DNA from: Nautilus pompilius
Lineage: Eukaryota > Mollusca > Cephalopoda > Nautilida > Nautilidae
DNA: 64,000 nt
Assembly: GCA_018389105.1 (NCBI GenBank)
Contig: JACATO010001024.1
Span: 310,001 to 374,000, forward strand
Direction of reading: 5' to 3'
Numbering within the stretch: the first letter of the stretch is position 1; every line of letters begins with the position of its first letter. Shown piece by piece: positions 1 to 13,231 of the stretch. The notes under the pieces were generated by a model that was not told the origin of the DNA, did no database searches, and was given only the letters and a program-made list of their open reading frames with translations. A program made the position numbers and the translations under genes.

Positions 1-2788
1 AAGGAAGAAAGACTTTTACCAGTGAAGGGTTCCGATAAAACTTGGAATTGGAAACATGCCTCCCTGATTGGAGACCGTGTCCTTTCCTAAGGTTAACTTC
101 TCGACGTCGGAGATGCTTCATTGGGAATAGACCACAAACGCAATATCCATGGCGCGATAAGTTAAGATTTTGATGGTCAGTTTAAAAGAATTCCAATAAG
201 CAATGTAATGAAAGCAAGGTATTCGGGGGTGGGAGGAGAATCACAATACGTGACGACACAAGAGAATGGCTAGTTATTTCAATTTTTTTTGTTGCGACAA
301 TTGATATACAGTCAATGGTGAGACAGCGGACGATGGCTTTACATTGTAATAGCAGCTATCTGGTAGAGAAAACAACTTCCAGAATGTTAAGAATCTAATG
401 TTTGTTCGAAATACAATGTAGTTCGCTTCTGAAAGATGACAAGAATAAAAAGAAAACAACCACACCAGTCGCCTTAAGTTTACCTTCGAAAATCTTATAA
501 AAAGATGCTAGGAAAATTGGGCGACTTTATTCTCCTTATGCCAGCATGTCTGAAAGACTGGTGCTAACCATAAAACATTAGTTGGTAGAAAACAAAGACT
601 TATTAAGCTATGGTATATGCAAAAGCAATCATTCTTAACATATAGAGTACTTTCTTAATAGGATATTTAAGAAATTCATAATGGTAATGAGCACAGGATC
701 AACAATAACTATATATCTGATTTACATTATAATTTTATTTTCATATGCATTTTTATTTAAAATTATCACAATGGTAGATATGCCTCTTGAATGATCCTAC
801 AAGCACATAAAAATAAGATTAAAAATCTGAGCTTATTCTGCGGATTCGGCTGGAGAGTGAACTAAAATTTCTCTATACCCTGTAAAATAATTATTGCATT
901 AGAACCTGTAGTCTCATGCGAAGTATATTAAAAGAACATTCCTTCAAAAACGTTTTAGTCATTTATGGTAAAATTATTGCGTCACTGCAAGTTTCCGCGA
1001 CGATCGGACCCCTACAAACCTAAGTAAATTGACCAGGAATGGAATTTTTGTGTTTTCCCATTGCCACGACTACATTTTTTGAATGGTCGCGGGACAACCA
1101 GATATAATTACTGTCCAAAAACTGGGAAGGGCATTTAATTTATCTAATAACACTACACTGATCCAAAATTTCAGAGTTCTGTCCACATCGTACCAGGTAA
1201 TTTGGAGTAAGGTGCTAAGCTGCACAAACTAAAGGCAATTAGGACATAGAAAATTTCCCCCGCTGCATCCCATGTTGGCCGACTGCCATCTTGACGTCAT
1301 CTTTTACGACCGGCATCAAAGAAGCCAAAATGCAATCTCGGCAAAGGTGTGTTTATGTACACAAGAAAGATATTTATTATCTGCATATTTACTGCACGCG
1401 AGCAATGAGTAATGTCTGCTCGTTTGTTTTTATATTCGCAATAAAGATGAAGCAAAGATGACTTATTGGAAAAATATTTCCGCTAGTTTCAGACAATCAT
1501 TTTTCACCTGACGTTGTTGGTCCACCAGGTCGATTCAGTTTGCATTACAAACGATCTTGGTGCGAACTGGAGGAGTTCACGCGAGTAGGGAGGAACACAT
1601 CATCTACATCACTAGGCTGAACTGACATTACAAATAATTTATTTCCTATTAATTCGCTATGTCTTCTTCCGAAAGATAGCGGCAAAAAAAAATTGTTTTT
1701 GATTTATGGATCATCCAAAGAGATTCTAAGCGACATGTTTAAAATCATATCAGAGGTTTGGCATTAAATCTTGTCGCTCCAGACTGACAGTTTGTTTGGA
1801 TTCCAACCGAGGTAACTTTCTGCGGCGACAATGAGACCAACTCACGTAAGTACTCTCACGTAGCTTAAAAGGATTAATATTTAGCATGTACTTCCCGTAG
1901 CCACATATTACAGTGTGTTCTTATGAGTTTACAACACATCCCTCCAAACTAATACATATACATATTTTTATAAAGAAACTAGACATTCTGCATTTTCATA
2001 TCAATCTTGGGCGTTTTAGAAATATGTAAATCACCCTAATCACTGGGTTAGTACTTTTAAATTCTATCAAGAGAGGGCAGCTAACACAGTTATAAGAACG
2101 ACTGTTTTTTATAGCTAAGAAGCAGAATATATGTATATGATACTATAGGTTTATTTCATGCACGATTTTTTTTCGTCCGTATCTTTCGAGTGCAAGTGTA
2201 TTTTCAGAAATAAGCGTACGGTCAGTGTGCAAGTAAGTCCAAATAAAGTTACCTTTCTGTGGTTTCTTCTCGGGTCTCAGCTGAAATCTTTTCGGCTACC
2301 GTTTAAGAGGTCACGTGTCTTCCAACTCTCACTCAAGCCAACGACTCCCTCTCTCCCTCCAAGTCCCCTTTCAAACAGTTTTCCTTATTGCGCTAATCCT
2401 TAATAAATAACAAAACTCCCCCCCCCAAAAATTTACAATCGATACCAGGAAAGATCCGGAAATGTTGCATCCGTGAGTGCCTAACCATTTTCGCGCTTCA
2501 GCGAATTTTTAAGGTTTGACACTGCTCTCGAAAGGTCTTCTGAGGAATACAGAAATCTGACGTTTCAATTCAACTTAGGAAAAGAAAGTGCAATATGATA
2601 TATTAAGAGTGGACACAACACGATATGTGAGTTCATAACTCTTTATTATTTTTTTTTACTTTTACGGTTGCCATGATAGCAATGCAAGCTCCCTGAATAC
2701 GCGAAAATGTTTCAGGACACTTTTCTCCTTAACTATTCATCAAAATGAATTTGAAAGTAAAGGGTGCATCACTACAATGCAAAAGGGA
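1..2788. other. AT-rich non-coding stretch, no gene recognised
   Basis: I read both strands and saw no protein family, no tRNA-like fold and no terminal repeats. The only frame over 80 codons (2,158-2,403, plus) has a Ser/Phe/Pro-rich low-information translation and looks like chance. Short poly-A and poly-T runs are scattered through it. Confidence 0.5.
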
Positions 2789-2979
2789 CCTCTCTCTCTC
2801 TCTCTCTGTAATGACAGCTTCTATGTAATAACGTCATCTCTCTCTGTGTGTAATGACATCATCTCTATGTATTGACGTAATCTCTCTCTCTGTGTAATGA
2901 CAGCTTCTATGTATTAACGTCATCTCTCTCTCTCTCCCTCCTCTCTCTCTCTGTAATGACAGCTTCTCTATGTATTAAC

Positions 2980-3016
<37 letters not shown>

Positions 3017-3252
3017 ACAGCTTCTCTATGTAATAACGTCATCTCTCTCTCTCTGTGTAATGACTGCTTCTCTATGTATTAACGTCATCTCTCTCTCCCT
3101 CCTCTCTCACTGTAATGACAGCTTCTCTATGTATTAACATCATCTCTCTCTCTCTCTCTCCCTCGTCTCTCTCTCTCTCCCTCCTCTCTCTCTGTAATGA
3201 CAGCTTCTCTATGTATCGACGTCATCTCTCTCTCTCTTTCTCTCTCTCTCAC
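2789..3252. repeat. CT-rich minisatellite with eight repeated cores
   Basis: A core of about 33 bp, beginning TAATGACAGCTTC and ending AACGTCAT, recurs eight times, near 2,809, 2,851, 2,896, 2,954, 3,010, 3,056, 3,112 and 3,194. Runs of (CT)n or CTCCCTC of varying length separate the cores. Each core opens with ATGAC and closes with GTCAT, so it carries a short inverted repeat at its edges. Core variants differ by one or a few bases, for example a short CTTCTATG form and a long CTTCTCTATG form. Spacer length varies far more than core sequence, as expected from slippage in the dinucleotide part and unequal exchange between cores. Confidence 0.9.
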
Positions 3253-6200
3253 GTCTTTTAACCATTTTGGTATTTCTTTTTACACTTTGCGAATCAGAAA
3301 ATCTGTCATCTATATGCCGAATATCCTGGAAGATGCAGATATGTACCATTAACTCCATACTTCCCTACCTATACTATACCAAGCAACTATCTATTTGTGT
3401 GTAAAGTATGTATCAAAAAGCCATGAAATATCATCTATAACTATTTTTTTTCCAACATCATTATTCTTGTACATATTTGGCTTATATCATTTTTACACGT
3501 TACGAATGTGAAGTATAATAATTTCCATTAAAATTCTATGAAAAATGTGATATTTTGATTTCTTAACGCACCCAGCTTAAACAACACTAGATAGGTCATT
3601 GTTAGCATATTGGCATCGGAGTAGAAATTCTGTAAAACCTATCTTGAACTTGAATTCATAACTTCCCTCTGTACCCGTGACCACTTCTGAATATCTGCTT
3701 TTGAACACTTATAATTCAGTCGCTCCAGCTTTCGTGATTTACAATGTATTTTCTTCGGAAATCATGTGTTAGCACGGTAGATTTCAGATTGCCACATTTC
3801 TCTTAAGTTACCTGCTGAACAATACGCATCTCGAAACATCCCTAACATTATTATGCAAATTTGGCACCTTTAATTTGACTTTATCAATAAAAATTGAAAA
3901 AAAAAGAAAAGAGATGTTAGAAGCAATGCAAACGTTTGGGCAGGGCTGTAGATCTATTGACCATCCTTAAAATATCTAAATAATTCTGTATAATTTGAAA
4001 ATTTTCATTTAATTCTGCATTTACCGTTTTTTTTTTCCTTTTTAATAACTAAAAGAATTCCTGACAGTTGTTTCATGAGTATTTTGCAATAGCACAGCAA
4101 TTGAACAGTGTGGCTTATTTAGAACAGAAGAATGTATCGATGAACAATTGTCAGGGTTATCTGACCTTTTCCGGGCCACCTTTAGTTGAAAACGAGGTTT
4201 TAACTTTTTGCCTCGATACTTTCGCAAAGGCTGCGAATGAAATCTTATAATATTTCAAGAAATCCCTTCTATGCTTCCCATAAACATATACTATAATACA
4301 TCCACATTTTTATATTCTTAATAAATAGTATATTTCTACTTGTTGCGTTTCTTTACAAAAACTTATTAAATATAATATTTTTGCATCATTATTTTGATAT
4401 TATGTTGCTTGTCCATACTTACTTTCACTATTGTGTATATATATATATATATAGGAAGCATTGCTGTAAATTGAGATGAAAATCATTGCAATATAAAAAA
4501 TATATATTGTCAGAACCAATTATAATATACATCAAATCCAACTTGTGATATTCAAAATTAAAGATAACCATTACTGCCACGGTCCGAACAGAGCTTTTAG
4601 AAGGAATCGGATCCCTGTGAAACGTGCTCTACAAATTTGTACAGACAATGGTATCCTGCGGAAAGCAACCATTCATTTCGATAGCGGTCTCTAGGGGGCT
4701 GGTCAAATATGCCAGGTGTGTTCACAGTAAGCGCCAAGGGATAATGGAACAACATCTAATACAAACAGGCTGTAACAGGTATCCTCGTGTTAACTTCCAT
4801 GTTGGCGAGCTAACACGAGCCTACGCATCCTTTGTTCGACATAGGTTGATTGTTTGCTATTTTGCGAAGCCTTTGTCTTGGATGTCCTATCATAATGAGA
4901 GAAACCATTGAAAGAGAGAGATAATCTAACCTCCGGGGAAATAATTCAAATGGATAATAAGTGAATTAATTTATAACAATCTCAAGAAACTCGGCGCCCG
5001 GAAATGCTTTTCTGTCTAACTGTAAGAAGCTCGTGTTTCCGTATCGTTTATATACCGCTCTTGTCAAGCTTTCCCCGAAGACCCTGACTGGCCTCCAAAA
5101 CGTGTTTGTTATTATATCGCACAGCGTATGAGTGGCCCTTCTGCCAGAAGTGTAAGTCTATTGCAATTTTAAAATACCGAATCCGTCTAAAGAACCGTCT
5201 CTGTACGAAAAGAGATTTTTTTTTAATTTAGCATCATTGCACGAAACCAAGCGAAACTTCCTCTTCATTGATTGATACAGATACCGTTACATCGCATCTC
5301 TTATTTCCCGTATTAATTATCATGCAAATCCCAGTGTAAGGGTGACCTTTTCCTTCATTATCTCGGTTACTAAAGCTGAAGTAAGGAAAAAACACAAGGA
5401 AGACAACTTGTTGTCTAACATTTGCATCTTTCTATGTCGTAACCGCTTAAAGGAATTAATATCTAAATTTAAAAACAGATTTATTCGTGGTAATCTTGGC
5501 ATTGGAATAAAGTAATTTAACGTTTAGTGTTTTAAAAATAAAAATATAAATTTAAGAAAAACTAGAAAGCGACTCATTTAGCAAAGCATGATGTAGTCAT
5601 GCCTTCTCGTGTCCAGAGATAAAACAAGTTTCTCATGGCTATACGTTGTAGCGAAATTTTCCTAATTAAGGTGTTCAGTGCCGCACGGATATTAGTAAGT
5701 ATGCATATTTTCATCATGTATCAATAACGTTAGTGAAAAACCAGCTTTTAGGACCAAGATGGAGGATTTTCTGCTGTAAGTAGAGCGAAATGAATAGGGG
5801 ATCTGATCAGAAACGACAACTGTAAATGATTATTAATTACAGGGTTAATCACCTACGACGTGGGATAAGCAGTGCACGATAATACGTACTATGGGAGATT
5901 CTTATCGCATTTCCGATTATTCTTATGAATTTAAAGTTCCCCGAGAACCCTGGATCACTTAATAAATCTTGCTTACTAATAGATACAAGGATAATATATG
6001 TAAATATTTCGCTGCTGGATTACTTATTCTAAATATACAACCTCTCACAGCGCGATCTATCAACTCGAACAGATTTATCACCAGTACTTATTGCCTGATA
6101 TCGATTATTAACCATATGCGAATAATATAATAATGGTTACAGCATTAAGGAGCCTGCAATGTAGGACTTAATTTACTAACATAGCAGTCTATGTGTAATC

Positions 6201-9200
6201 CAATATTTCCTTATTTTCAAGCTTTCCATAGATCTCCATATGACTTGCAGTTATCTATATATCCAATTAAATATTATAGAAAAGGAGATCTCACCATTAC
6301 GTGTAAAATATATTTAAGAAAAATTATTAATAAATACGCAGTGAAAAATTAATGTTGAATAGGAATCGTTTCCAACATCGCATTACTGTTATGTCATCGG
6401 AGAAGAGATGTCTGCCATTTCTTGAGAAGATCAGTAACTGGTTCACGTTGTAATTATGGATTAATGTTCGTAAGTTCCTTCTGCTTAATTGTGTGAATGA
6501 ATTATATACTAGTAGGGACGTTCAAATAAAACCCGGTGGTAGTATTAGTAGCCATCGCCATAATGGTATCCGGCCGAATTTCACCTATATCTGCAGATGC
6601 AAAGGCTGCTTATCAGTGGGAGATAACATTTTCATGTGATATCCACGTAATGTCATTAATGGCTGGATTAAAATAAGGCAGTGTTTGTGTGGAATTTACG
6701 GGACATGTGCTATCATTCATGCTTAATTCCATAAACCATAGAATATAATAGAGGACAAAACCAATCAGGGCACAAAGACAACTTAAAAGTATATAAATGA
6801 CCAAAATTCACTGTTTCTAACGTTTCTGAGATGGAGGAAAAGTGAGAATGGAGAATCACAGACATCGGTGGTAGATTAAATTTCGCTTGCAGATCGTTTA
6901 GATTTTCTGGGAAAACAATGCGTCAAGCTTAAGCGGCTACAAGAGATGCTGAATGGAGGGGATTTGTTGACATAGCTGGCCAGTTTATTGGAATGATGCT
7001 GTTGACTTTAATTCAGTGACAGCGATAACGGAATAAAGCGTGGCGATGTCATCCATATAGGCAGACTCTGGTGTTGGTGACGAAAACCCAGGACTATCGG
7101 TTTCACAGTCTTATAAAGCCGAGGGACAACTCAGGCGCTCTTGAACAATGACGGATAAGTCCTTCAGCACGCCGTTCTTCCTCTCCACACCATAAGATCG
7201 CCGTCGCCATAACCAACAATTAATTTAAACAATACTGGTGGTAGCACGGCGCTCTTCTTTGCGCCCTCACACGTAATCTGCCACCTGAAAAATCCAAATT
7301 GAACTGATTTTCCTCGGAAAACTTCACTTGCTGCTACTGGCCGGACGGGTGTTCGATAATCTGAACCCTGACCAGCTAATCAAGCTTTGCGTTGCCAATT
7401 TCTTAAAGGGAATCCAATAAATGGACCTCTGGCGTGAAATCGGGCATGCCAAAACCGTTTATAATGGTCTGTCAGAGAACCGAGGTTTCTCTGACAACTA
7501 CCAAATGTTCGATCAAGGTTGCTCTCTTCCAAACAACCGTTTTCCTGAGCATCCGTTATTTATGAGCATCTGTACAACGTAGGGACGACTTCTACCTGGC
7601 TTTCTGTTGACGTCACAGGATAGGGATTAGCGTCTGTACAGTCGACTGATGACTGACGATGCTGCAATATTTGAAGCCGATCTATTACAAAGCAGTCTCA
7701 TCAGGTCAGCTGATATTTGAGGACTACGATTGCTAAATTTTCTGCATAACTGATGTTGTCAGCATTGTGTACATTTGTTTATATCCAGAAACTAGGGCGC
7801 GTTTTAAAATACATGTTTGTTTGCACACAATGTAATCTTTGAGATTGGGTTTTTATGTGCTCTCACGTGAAATCGTGGATGTCAGTGCGTTTACCCTCGT
7901 GTACGCTACTCATACGAGCTGATAACTCTTCACGGTAGTCTCTTTTGGTTGGGCAATACCATAAATTCCCTAATATCCCTATAGTTTTGTGTCCATAATA
8001 TTTCCTCTTTGAAATGCTAAACTATTGTAAGAATCTGTAGCTGAATAACTGTAACATTTTGTTATATTCATTTATATTATGTATATATTCTTAACGTTTG
8101 CATTGGAAAGAATCCTGAAAAATCGAGGGTATTACGGTATTTTTCTCTGAAAGGCCTTCAACAATAAAGGCGCGACAAAGAACGTGCCATGTAATTGTCA
8201 AGATTCACTTGCTGATATCGCCCAAGCGAGAAAAAAAAATGACAGGTAGGTCTGCCCAGCGTGATCTCCCCACTGACATGGCTATGCGGTTTGTGTAGCA
8301 CGTAATATAAAGAATCATCCTGAAAATGAACTGATCCACTGGCATGTCTGGGAAACGTGTACTCTTTTCCGATCAGTCCGGGCCTCACCTCTTTTCATCG
8401 GGAAGTCGAGGCTAGGTTTGCAGAAGACGTTGTTATTAGTTCAGTTAGGTATGGAAGCAAAAGTGTCATAGTATGAGCCGCATTCTAGCATGGCAGTGAA
8501 AGTACGGAATTGGTGTTTGTCAAAGGACTTCTCACTTATTCCGAACAAACTACAATTTTAAAGAAACATTTTATCTTCGCACGAAAATGGCATACTGAAA
8601 TCTTATGCCTATGTTTTTCTTCTTCTGGAAGACGGCGTCATTATGCCGCATCTATCGCGTGATTCAAGAGGATTTTAATTATTCGACTTCTTTCTTGGAA
8701 ACCAAAAGCCCTATTTGTCCGTTCGAGCAACTGTGCGAGTACTTGGATCGTTGGCTGAGAGAACCCCCGAACACGTCTCACCAATGTGATTGAAATTTTA
8801 AAAAAAAATTCTCACAAGGACGTGGGCAAACCGGAACTAGACCATGACAAAGTCTCGGCTACTGAACTCCATACCATTGTAGAATGTCTCCATGCTGCAA
8901 ATAGAGAATCGAATAAGTTCTAAAAAATAGATTTTACTGTACTGCTTGTTTCGTTTTAATTTTTTTACAGCAAAGTAACACACATAAAAAACAGGTTGAC
9001 AAATTATTGTGACAGAGCAGTGTAATTCTCTATCTGGTGCTTTATTAAATAATCTGTTTGAATAGTCTCGTTTTTATTTCGCCACCACCTCCGGATACGT
9101 GGAGCCGAATAGCTACACGGCTGTTCATTTCGGATGGTGCTTCCGTTCTTTTCCTCTCTGCAAAATCATTTCGTTGCATGAACAAATTAACAGGGTGCAG

Positions 9201-9395
9201 TGTAGAATATTCTAAAGACCTTCAAACAGTTATATAGTTCAAAGCAGCAATTGTAGCAGATGAAACCTACTTGGCATCAGCGCGATACTAGAATAGGTCT
9301 GTGTCCTAACTTTCGTGGTCTACAGAAATCTCACAACAGAGAGCTGTCGGAGAACGGTGTAAAGCATCAACCTTGGTGACCAAGTAGGTAGTTCT
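3253..9395. other. Non-coding stretch with a (TA)n run, no gene recognised
   Basis: There is a short (TA)n tract near 4,435-4,454. Slightly more GC-rich islands occur at 4,580-4,880 and 6,990-7,560, but neither gave a protein I can name. A minus-strand translation of the 7.0-7.1 kb part contains a Tyr-Met-Asp-Asp string without the surrounding reverse-transcriptase blocks, so I do not call it. No supported feature otherwise. Confidence 0.45.
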
Positions 9396-9519
9396 CTAGG
9401 TATGGTTCGGGGTTCTGAAGCAGAATCAAGGATCAAGCCGGTCAAGAGTTTACTCGCGGAACGTCCACCACATGCACCTGAAAAATTCTAATAGAATTCT
9501 TGAATACTCAGATGTAGGA

Positions 9520-9660
9520 GAGAACCTCCGCCACGGTTCAGAAGAGTAAGCAGAAACGATATCAAATAGCTTCGTCAAACCAAGCCAGTTCCAATCTAGA
9601 TTCGAACTCGGATCTTCACCTATGACACCATACCTCTGGATTTATGGCGGCCCAAGAATA
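9520..9660 (-). mobile_element. SINE copy C (tRNA-derived), minus strand
   Basis: Read on the minus strand, the piece contains a B-box-like GAGTTCGAATCT followed about 12 bases later by CTGGCTTGGTTTGACG. The copy at 43.34 kb has the same order, GAGTTCGAATCC then CCGGCTTGGTTTGGCG. The T-arm-like region near 9,600-9,612 marks the tRNA-derived head, and the body runs toward lower coordinates. Family membership rests on the shared body joined to the shared head, not on the B box alone. The boundaries are approximate because no flanking duplication was found. Confidence 0.55.
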
Positions 9661-11850
9661 TAGTTTTAAAAACGTACACAAAGATTTTATTGTATAACAT
9701 TGGTTGTTTCAATCTTTTTGATTACGCTGAACTTCACTTCACTTAAAAACAATGGACAAAAATGGATATTCGTGGGATAAGACTAAATATTAAATGAATG
9801 AATAAAGACAATTCAAATCTATATTTACGTGGCATTTACTGATCTGTAATAATAGAGATGTACTTTGAGTGAACAAAGTGAAAAAAAAAGCAGATGCGCT
9901 ATTCATCTTGTCGTGTCACCTTAACTATTAATTTAATTACTGCACAAGTCGTAAATCTAACTGAGCTTTTAGTAAGTTGAAATCTGCACGTAAATCACCT
10001 GGTTGATAGCGTTCGCTTTGCGAGAAGTCAAAGACATGAGATTATCTTACCGCACTAGATGATGGGTTCGGTTTATTAGCTAGCAAAATCAAGTTACTAG
10101 ATAAACTGATGCAGTTATCTAGTTGTTTTTTTTTCAGGGCATGGTGTGTGCTACTGTATTAAAGTATCGTTTTGGTCTAATGGAAAGATAAGAAAAGTCT
10201 ATGGCATTTCGGAAAATTACTGATAAAAAAATTGGCTTTACATTTATTGACCAATTGAAGATGCTTTTGGTCCAATGAAGAATCGTGCACCAGCATGCTT
10301 ATCAATGAGCTGTTGATGTTAAATAAAATAATCCTTTAAGTGGAGTTGTAAGATAATATTATGACAGATTAAACTAATTCTGACCGATGTCTCGACAGTT
10401 TTCTTTTAAGCATTGGCTTTATCAGAACTGATCATTTAGATCACGGGAAAATAAGATGACCAAAGCGGAAAGCAGCACAAACTTCTAGGCATTAACAAAT
10501 TAAGAAAAGCTCGTTTACACTATTGTGGACTGAACTTACAAAGTTATTTTTCAGGCTACATTGGTGCATCCAAAGTAAACGAATATCTGCAAACTTCATG
10601 TTAGCTGATGCATTCATCGTTTAGCCTGGTAGTTTTGCGAATTTTATGTCAGGATTTTTCCAAGTATAACTTTACGTAACCGCCCCAAATTTTAAAATTA
10701 TAATAGTTTATTAATTATATATAATTAGCCTGAGTGCACTTGCGTTATTATTGCTTCTGGATAAATTTAAAGATTGTGAATACTTGAAATAAAATCAAAT
10801 TGAATAATTTTTTCGCGACTTCCCCCTCCCCCCCCAGGAAGATCAACAATTTTCAGTCCTTTGTCTGTGTTTGATCCCAGATGACCGGTGCCAACATTGT
10901 CATATAATCCAGCCAAGCTGGTTGGAAGTGTCGTAACTTTCGGAGAGCGGAGTATGTCTATTCGGCACGCTGTCGAGACGGATGTAAAATTCTGCGAGAC
11001 GTGCTTCCCGATACGTCCTTCCGTGTAGCTGAGAAAGGCAGCGCCATCGTAACTGCGAGTGAGGGCACACGATGTTAGCGCTCGCCACCTGTCTAATGTT
11101 TGCTAAGTGCCAGCCAGCCAGCCTCCGGAAATACGTGCTAAGACATTGGTAAACACAACTAAAAGCCTGCTGACAAACTGAGTTAATTTATTGCATAAAT
11201 AACAAACGCTCCACCTTATACCTTGCTCCTATACTTTAGTTCAAGAGGAATTTTAGCAATTTAAATCCTTTCGTACTTTTCAAATCGCATGGGCGAAGAT
11301 TTATATCTAGCGTTAAAAAAAGACCACCGGAAGTTGTCTTACGTCATGGATGAGCAAAATGGCGCGTCTGACGTCACTGCCTGTTTTTTCACGTCTCCTT
11401 CCAAAAGAACGTGTCATGTTGGTGGCCTCCGAAAACGTTGTCATGGTAATATTTATTTATTTTATGAATGGTACTAATAAGTAATTTCATCAGTTAGTGA
11501 AAAATCTGTAATCGGTGGTGACGTGGCGCATCTGCGCTTCAGTCTGAATCCGTAGTAGACATTAGAAAACCTACAAATGCGTTTATTGGCACTAACCCAA
11601 AACCATCAGCAGGTAAAAAAATATCAATATAAAGTCTGGATTACCAGCAGAAAGGTTAAGGCTGAAAGGCATCAAATTAAAACGGACACAAAATAGTTTG
11701 TTATTGTTATTTTTTTTCATGTTTACCTGCAAAGCAAATTTCGAAATTAAAAAAAAAAAGGACGATTTCATTTTTTACCCATATCGATGTCTTTAAGGGA
11801 GGTAACCCCCCCCCCCCCCACCACGGCGGAGGTGTGTAGTGGTCGGCTAC
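9661..11850. other. Non-coding stretch, no gene recognised
   Basis: Apart from homopolymer runs (poly-C near 10,823-10,837, poly-A near 11,750) nothing is supported. Slightly CpG-richer segments at 10,860-11,130 and 11,290-11,460 give short ORFs with no recognisable family. Confidence 0.4.
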
Positions 11851-12104
11851 TTGGTGTTATCAAGCCTGCGCCTCGTGAAGCACGGCCGACATTTTCGATT
11901 TTCGGCCCGAATGCCTCTAATGAAACGGAAGCTGAGTAGCCCAGACAGAACTCAAGCGGCCAAATGCCAATGACGAGAGAGAATAAGCTGTGCAAGAGAG
12001 GTTTGTATGTGTACGCGAAACCCAATCGGTACCCGGCGGGGATCCAACTAAAGATTTCGAGAGTCCCACTAGATTGCCACTGAACCGCACAGCTCCCTCC
12101 CAAA
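11850..12104 (-). mobile_element. SINE copy E (tRNA-derived), minus strand
   Basis: On the minus strand, from about 12,095 downward, the sequence reads as a degenerate tRNA. TGGCAATCTAGTGG fits an A box, and AGTTGGATCCC, about 30 bases further on, fits a B box. The following body (ACCGATTGGGTTTCGCGTAC, later CTTATTCTCTCTCGTCA) matches the body of the 43.34 kb copy (ACCGGCTTGGTTTGGCGTAC, later TTCTTTTCTCTCTCTGTCA). The head is closer to a Leu/Ser-type tRNA in look, but I cannot assign an acceptor. A 111-codon minus-strand ORF covers the same bases and is explained by the SINE. The 3' boundary is uncertain. Confidence 0.6.
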
Positions 12105-12715
12105 TGGTTTGTGAAAGAGATAACTATATCTCAGACGTATGCAATCCATTTATGGCGACGAAATAGTTAACTTTAGCCGCTGATGAGAATCCTAGAAGGA
12201 AAAAAAATTACGTAAGGCTCTTGCTTAAGTAGAGAATTAGTTATTCTAAAAGAAATAATCTCCTTTCCCTTCTCCCAAGCTCGCCGAAGGGACTAAGGGA
12301 GGGAGTAGTTTACGCCCCCAGTGACATTCTGGGATTATGAACAGATTCTGCTGGCTGCAGTTCCGAGTTTCTTGGATCAACGTCGGCGCAAAAGAATGGA
12401 CCGGTTAACTTTTGCCCATTCAGCCTGTTGCATTGACTGAAGTCCATATTGAAAAGAAGACTTTTGCTGATTTTTTTAAAAAAGTTTCATCAGCGAGCAT
12501 TTACGCTAAGAGTAATCCTCTTCCAACTCTCGCAGGTTTCCTTCATTAGCTAGAGGAACGATGGCTTTAATGCTCCGACGGGGCGAGACGCGATATCTCT
12601 CAAAGCAGGAGTTTGAAGACGTCCATAAGCTGACTTTCGCCACTGATTATAAAAGACTCCGTCGCACAAACCCGAATGTAAAGAGTGGTGGTAGAAAATC
12701 AAACCCCGAAACTGC

Positions 12716-13231
12716 TAGAATAGACACGAGTCGTCAACGTTCGATCGCTATAACCATGTAGAATAGACACGAGTCGTCAACGTTCGATCGTTATAACCAT
12801 GTAGAATAGACACGAGTCGTCAACGTTCGATCGTTATAACCTTGTAGAATAGACACGAGTCGTCAACGTTCGATCGTTATAACCATGTAGAATAGACACG
12901 AGTCGTCAACGTTCGATCGTTATAACCATGTAGAATAGACACGAGTCGTCAACGTTCGATCGTTATAACCATGTAGAATAGACACGAGTCGTCAACGTTC
13001 GATCGTTATAACCATGTAGAATAGACACGAGTCGTCAACGTTCGATCGTTATAACCATGTAGAATAGACACGAGTCGTCAACGTTCGATCGTTATAACCA
13101 TTTAGAATAGACACGAGTCGTCAACGTTCGATCGTTATAACCATGTAGAATAGACACGAGTCGTCAACGTTCGATCGTTATAACCATGTAGAATAGACAC
13201 GAGTCGTCAACGTTCGATCGTTATAACCACG
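12716..13231. repeat. 43-bp tandem satellite, 12 units
   Basis: Exactly 12 head-to-tail units of 43 bp fit between 12,716 and 13,231. Each begins TAGAATAGACACGAG, carries AACGTTCGATCG in the middle and ends TATAACCATG. Visible variants are few: CGCTATAA in unit 1, CCTTG in one unit, CCATTT in one and CCACG at the end of the last. Every unit has five CpG sites and two short palindromes (AACGTT and CGATCG). Such uniformity implies recent expansion or active homogenisation. The period is not a multiple of three, so the array is not coding. The ORF at 12,561-12,761 simply runs into the first unit. Confidence 0.97.

Noticed and set aside
7000-7200. Tyr-Met-Asp-Asp string on the minus strand, resembling a reverse-transcriptase box
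   Set aside because: No neighbouring RT blocks in any frame that I could recognise; four residues alone are expected by chance.
8605-8793. Short ORF resembling the N-terminal part of an IS630/Tc1-type transposase (RIYRVIQEDF)
   Set aside because: No second helix-turn-helix or catalytic block follows downstream, so the resemblance is not enough.
12561-12761. 66-codon ORF running into the 43-bp satellite
   Set aside because: It ends inside the first repeat units and shows no domain; the satellite period breaks any frame.
12716-13231. Regular repeats that might suggest a CRISPR array
   Set aside because: The units are contiguous with no unique spacers, and the genome is plainly eukaryotic. 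It is a satellite.
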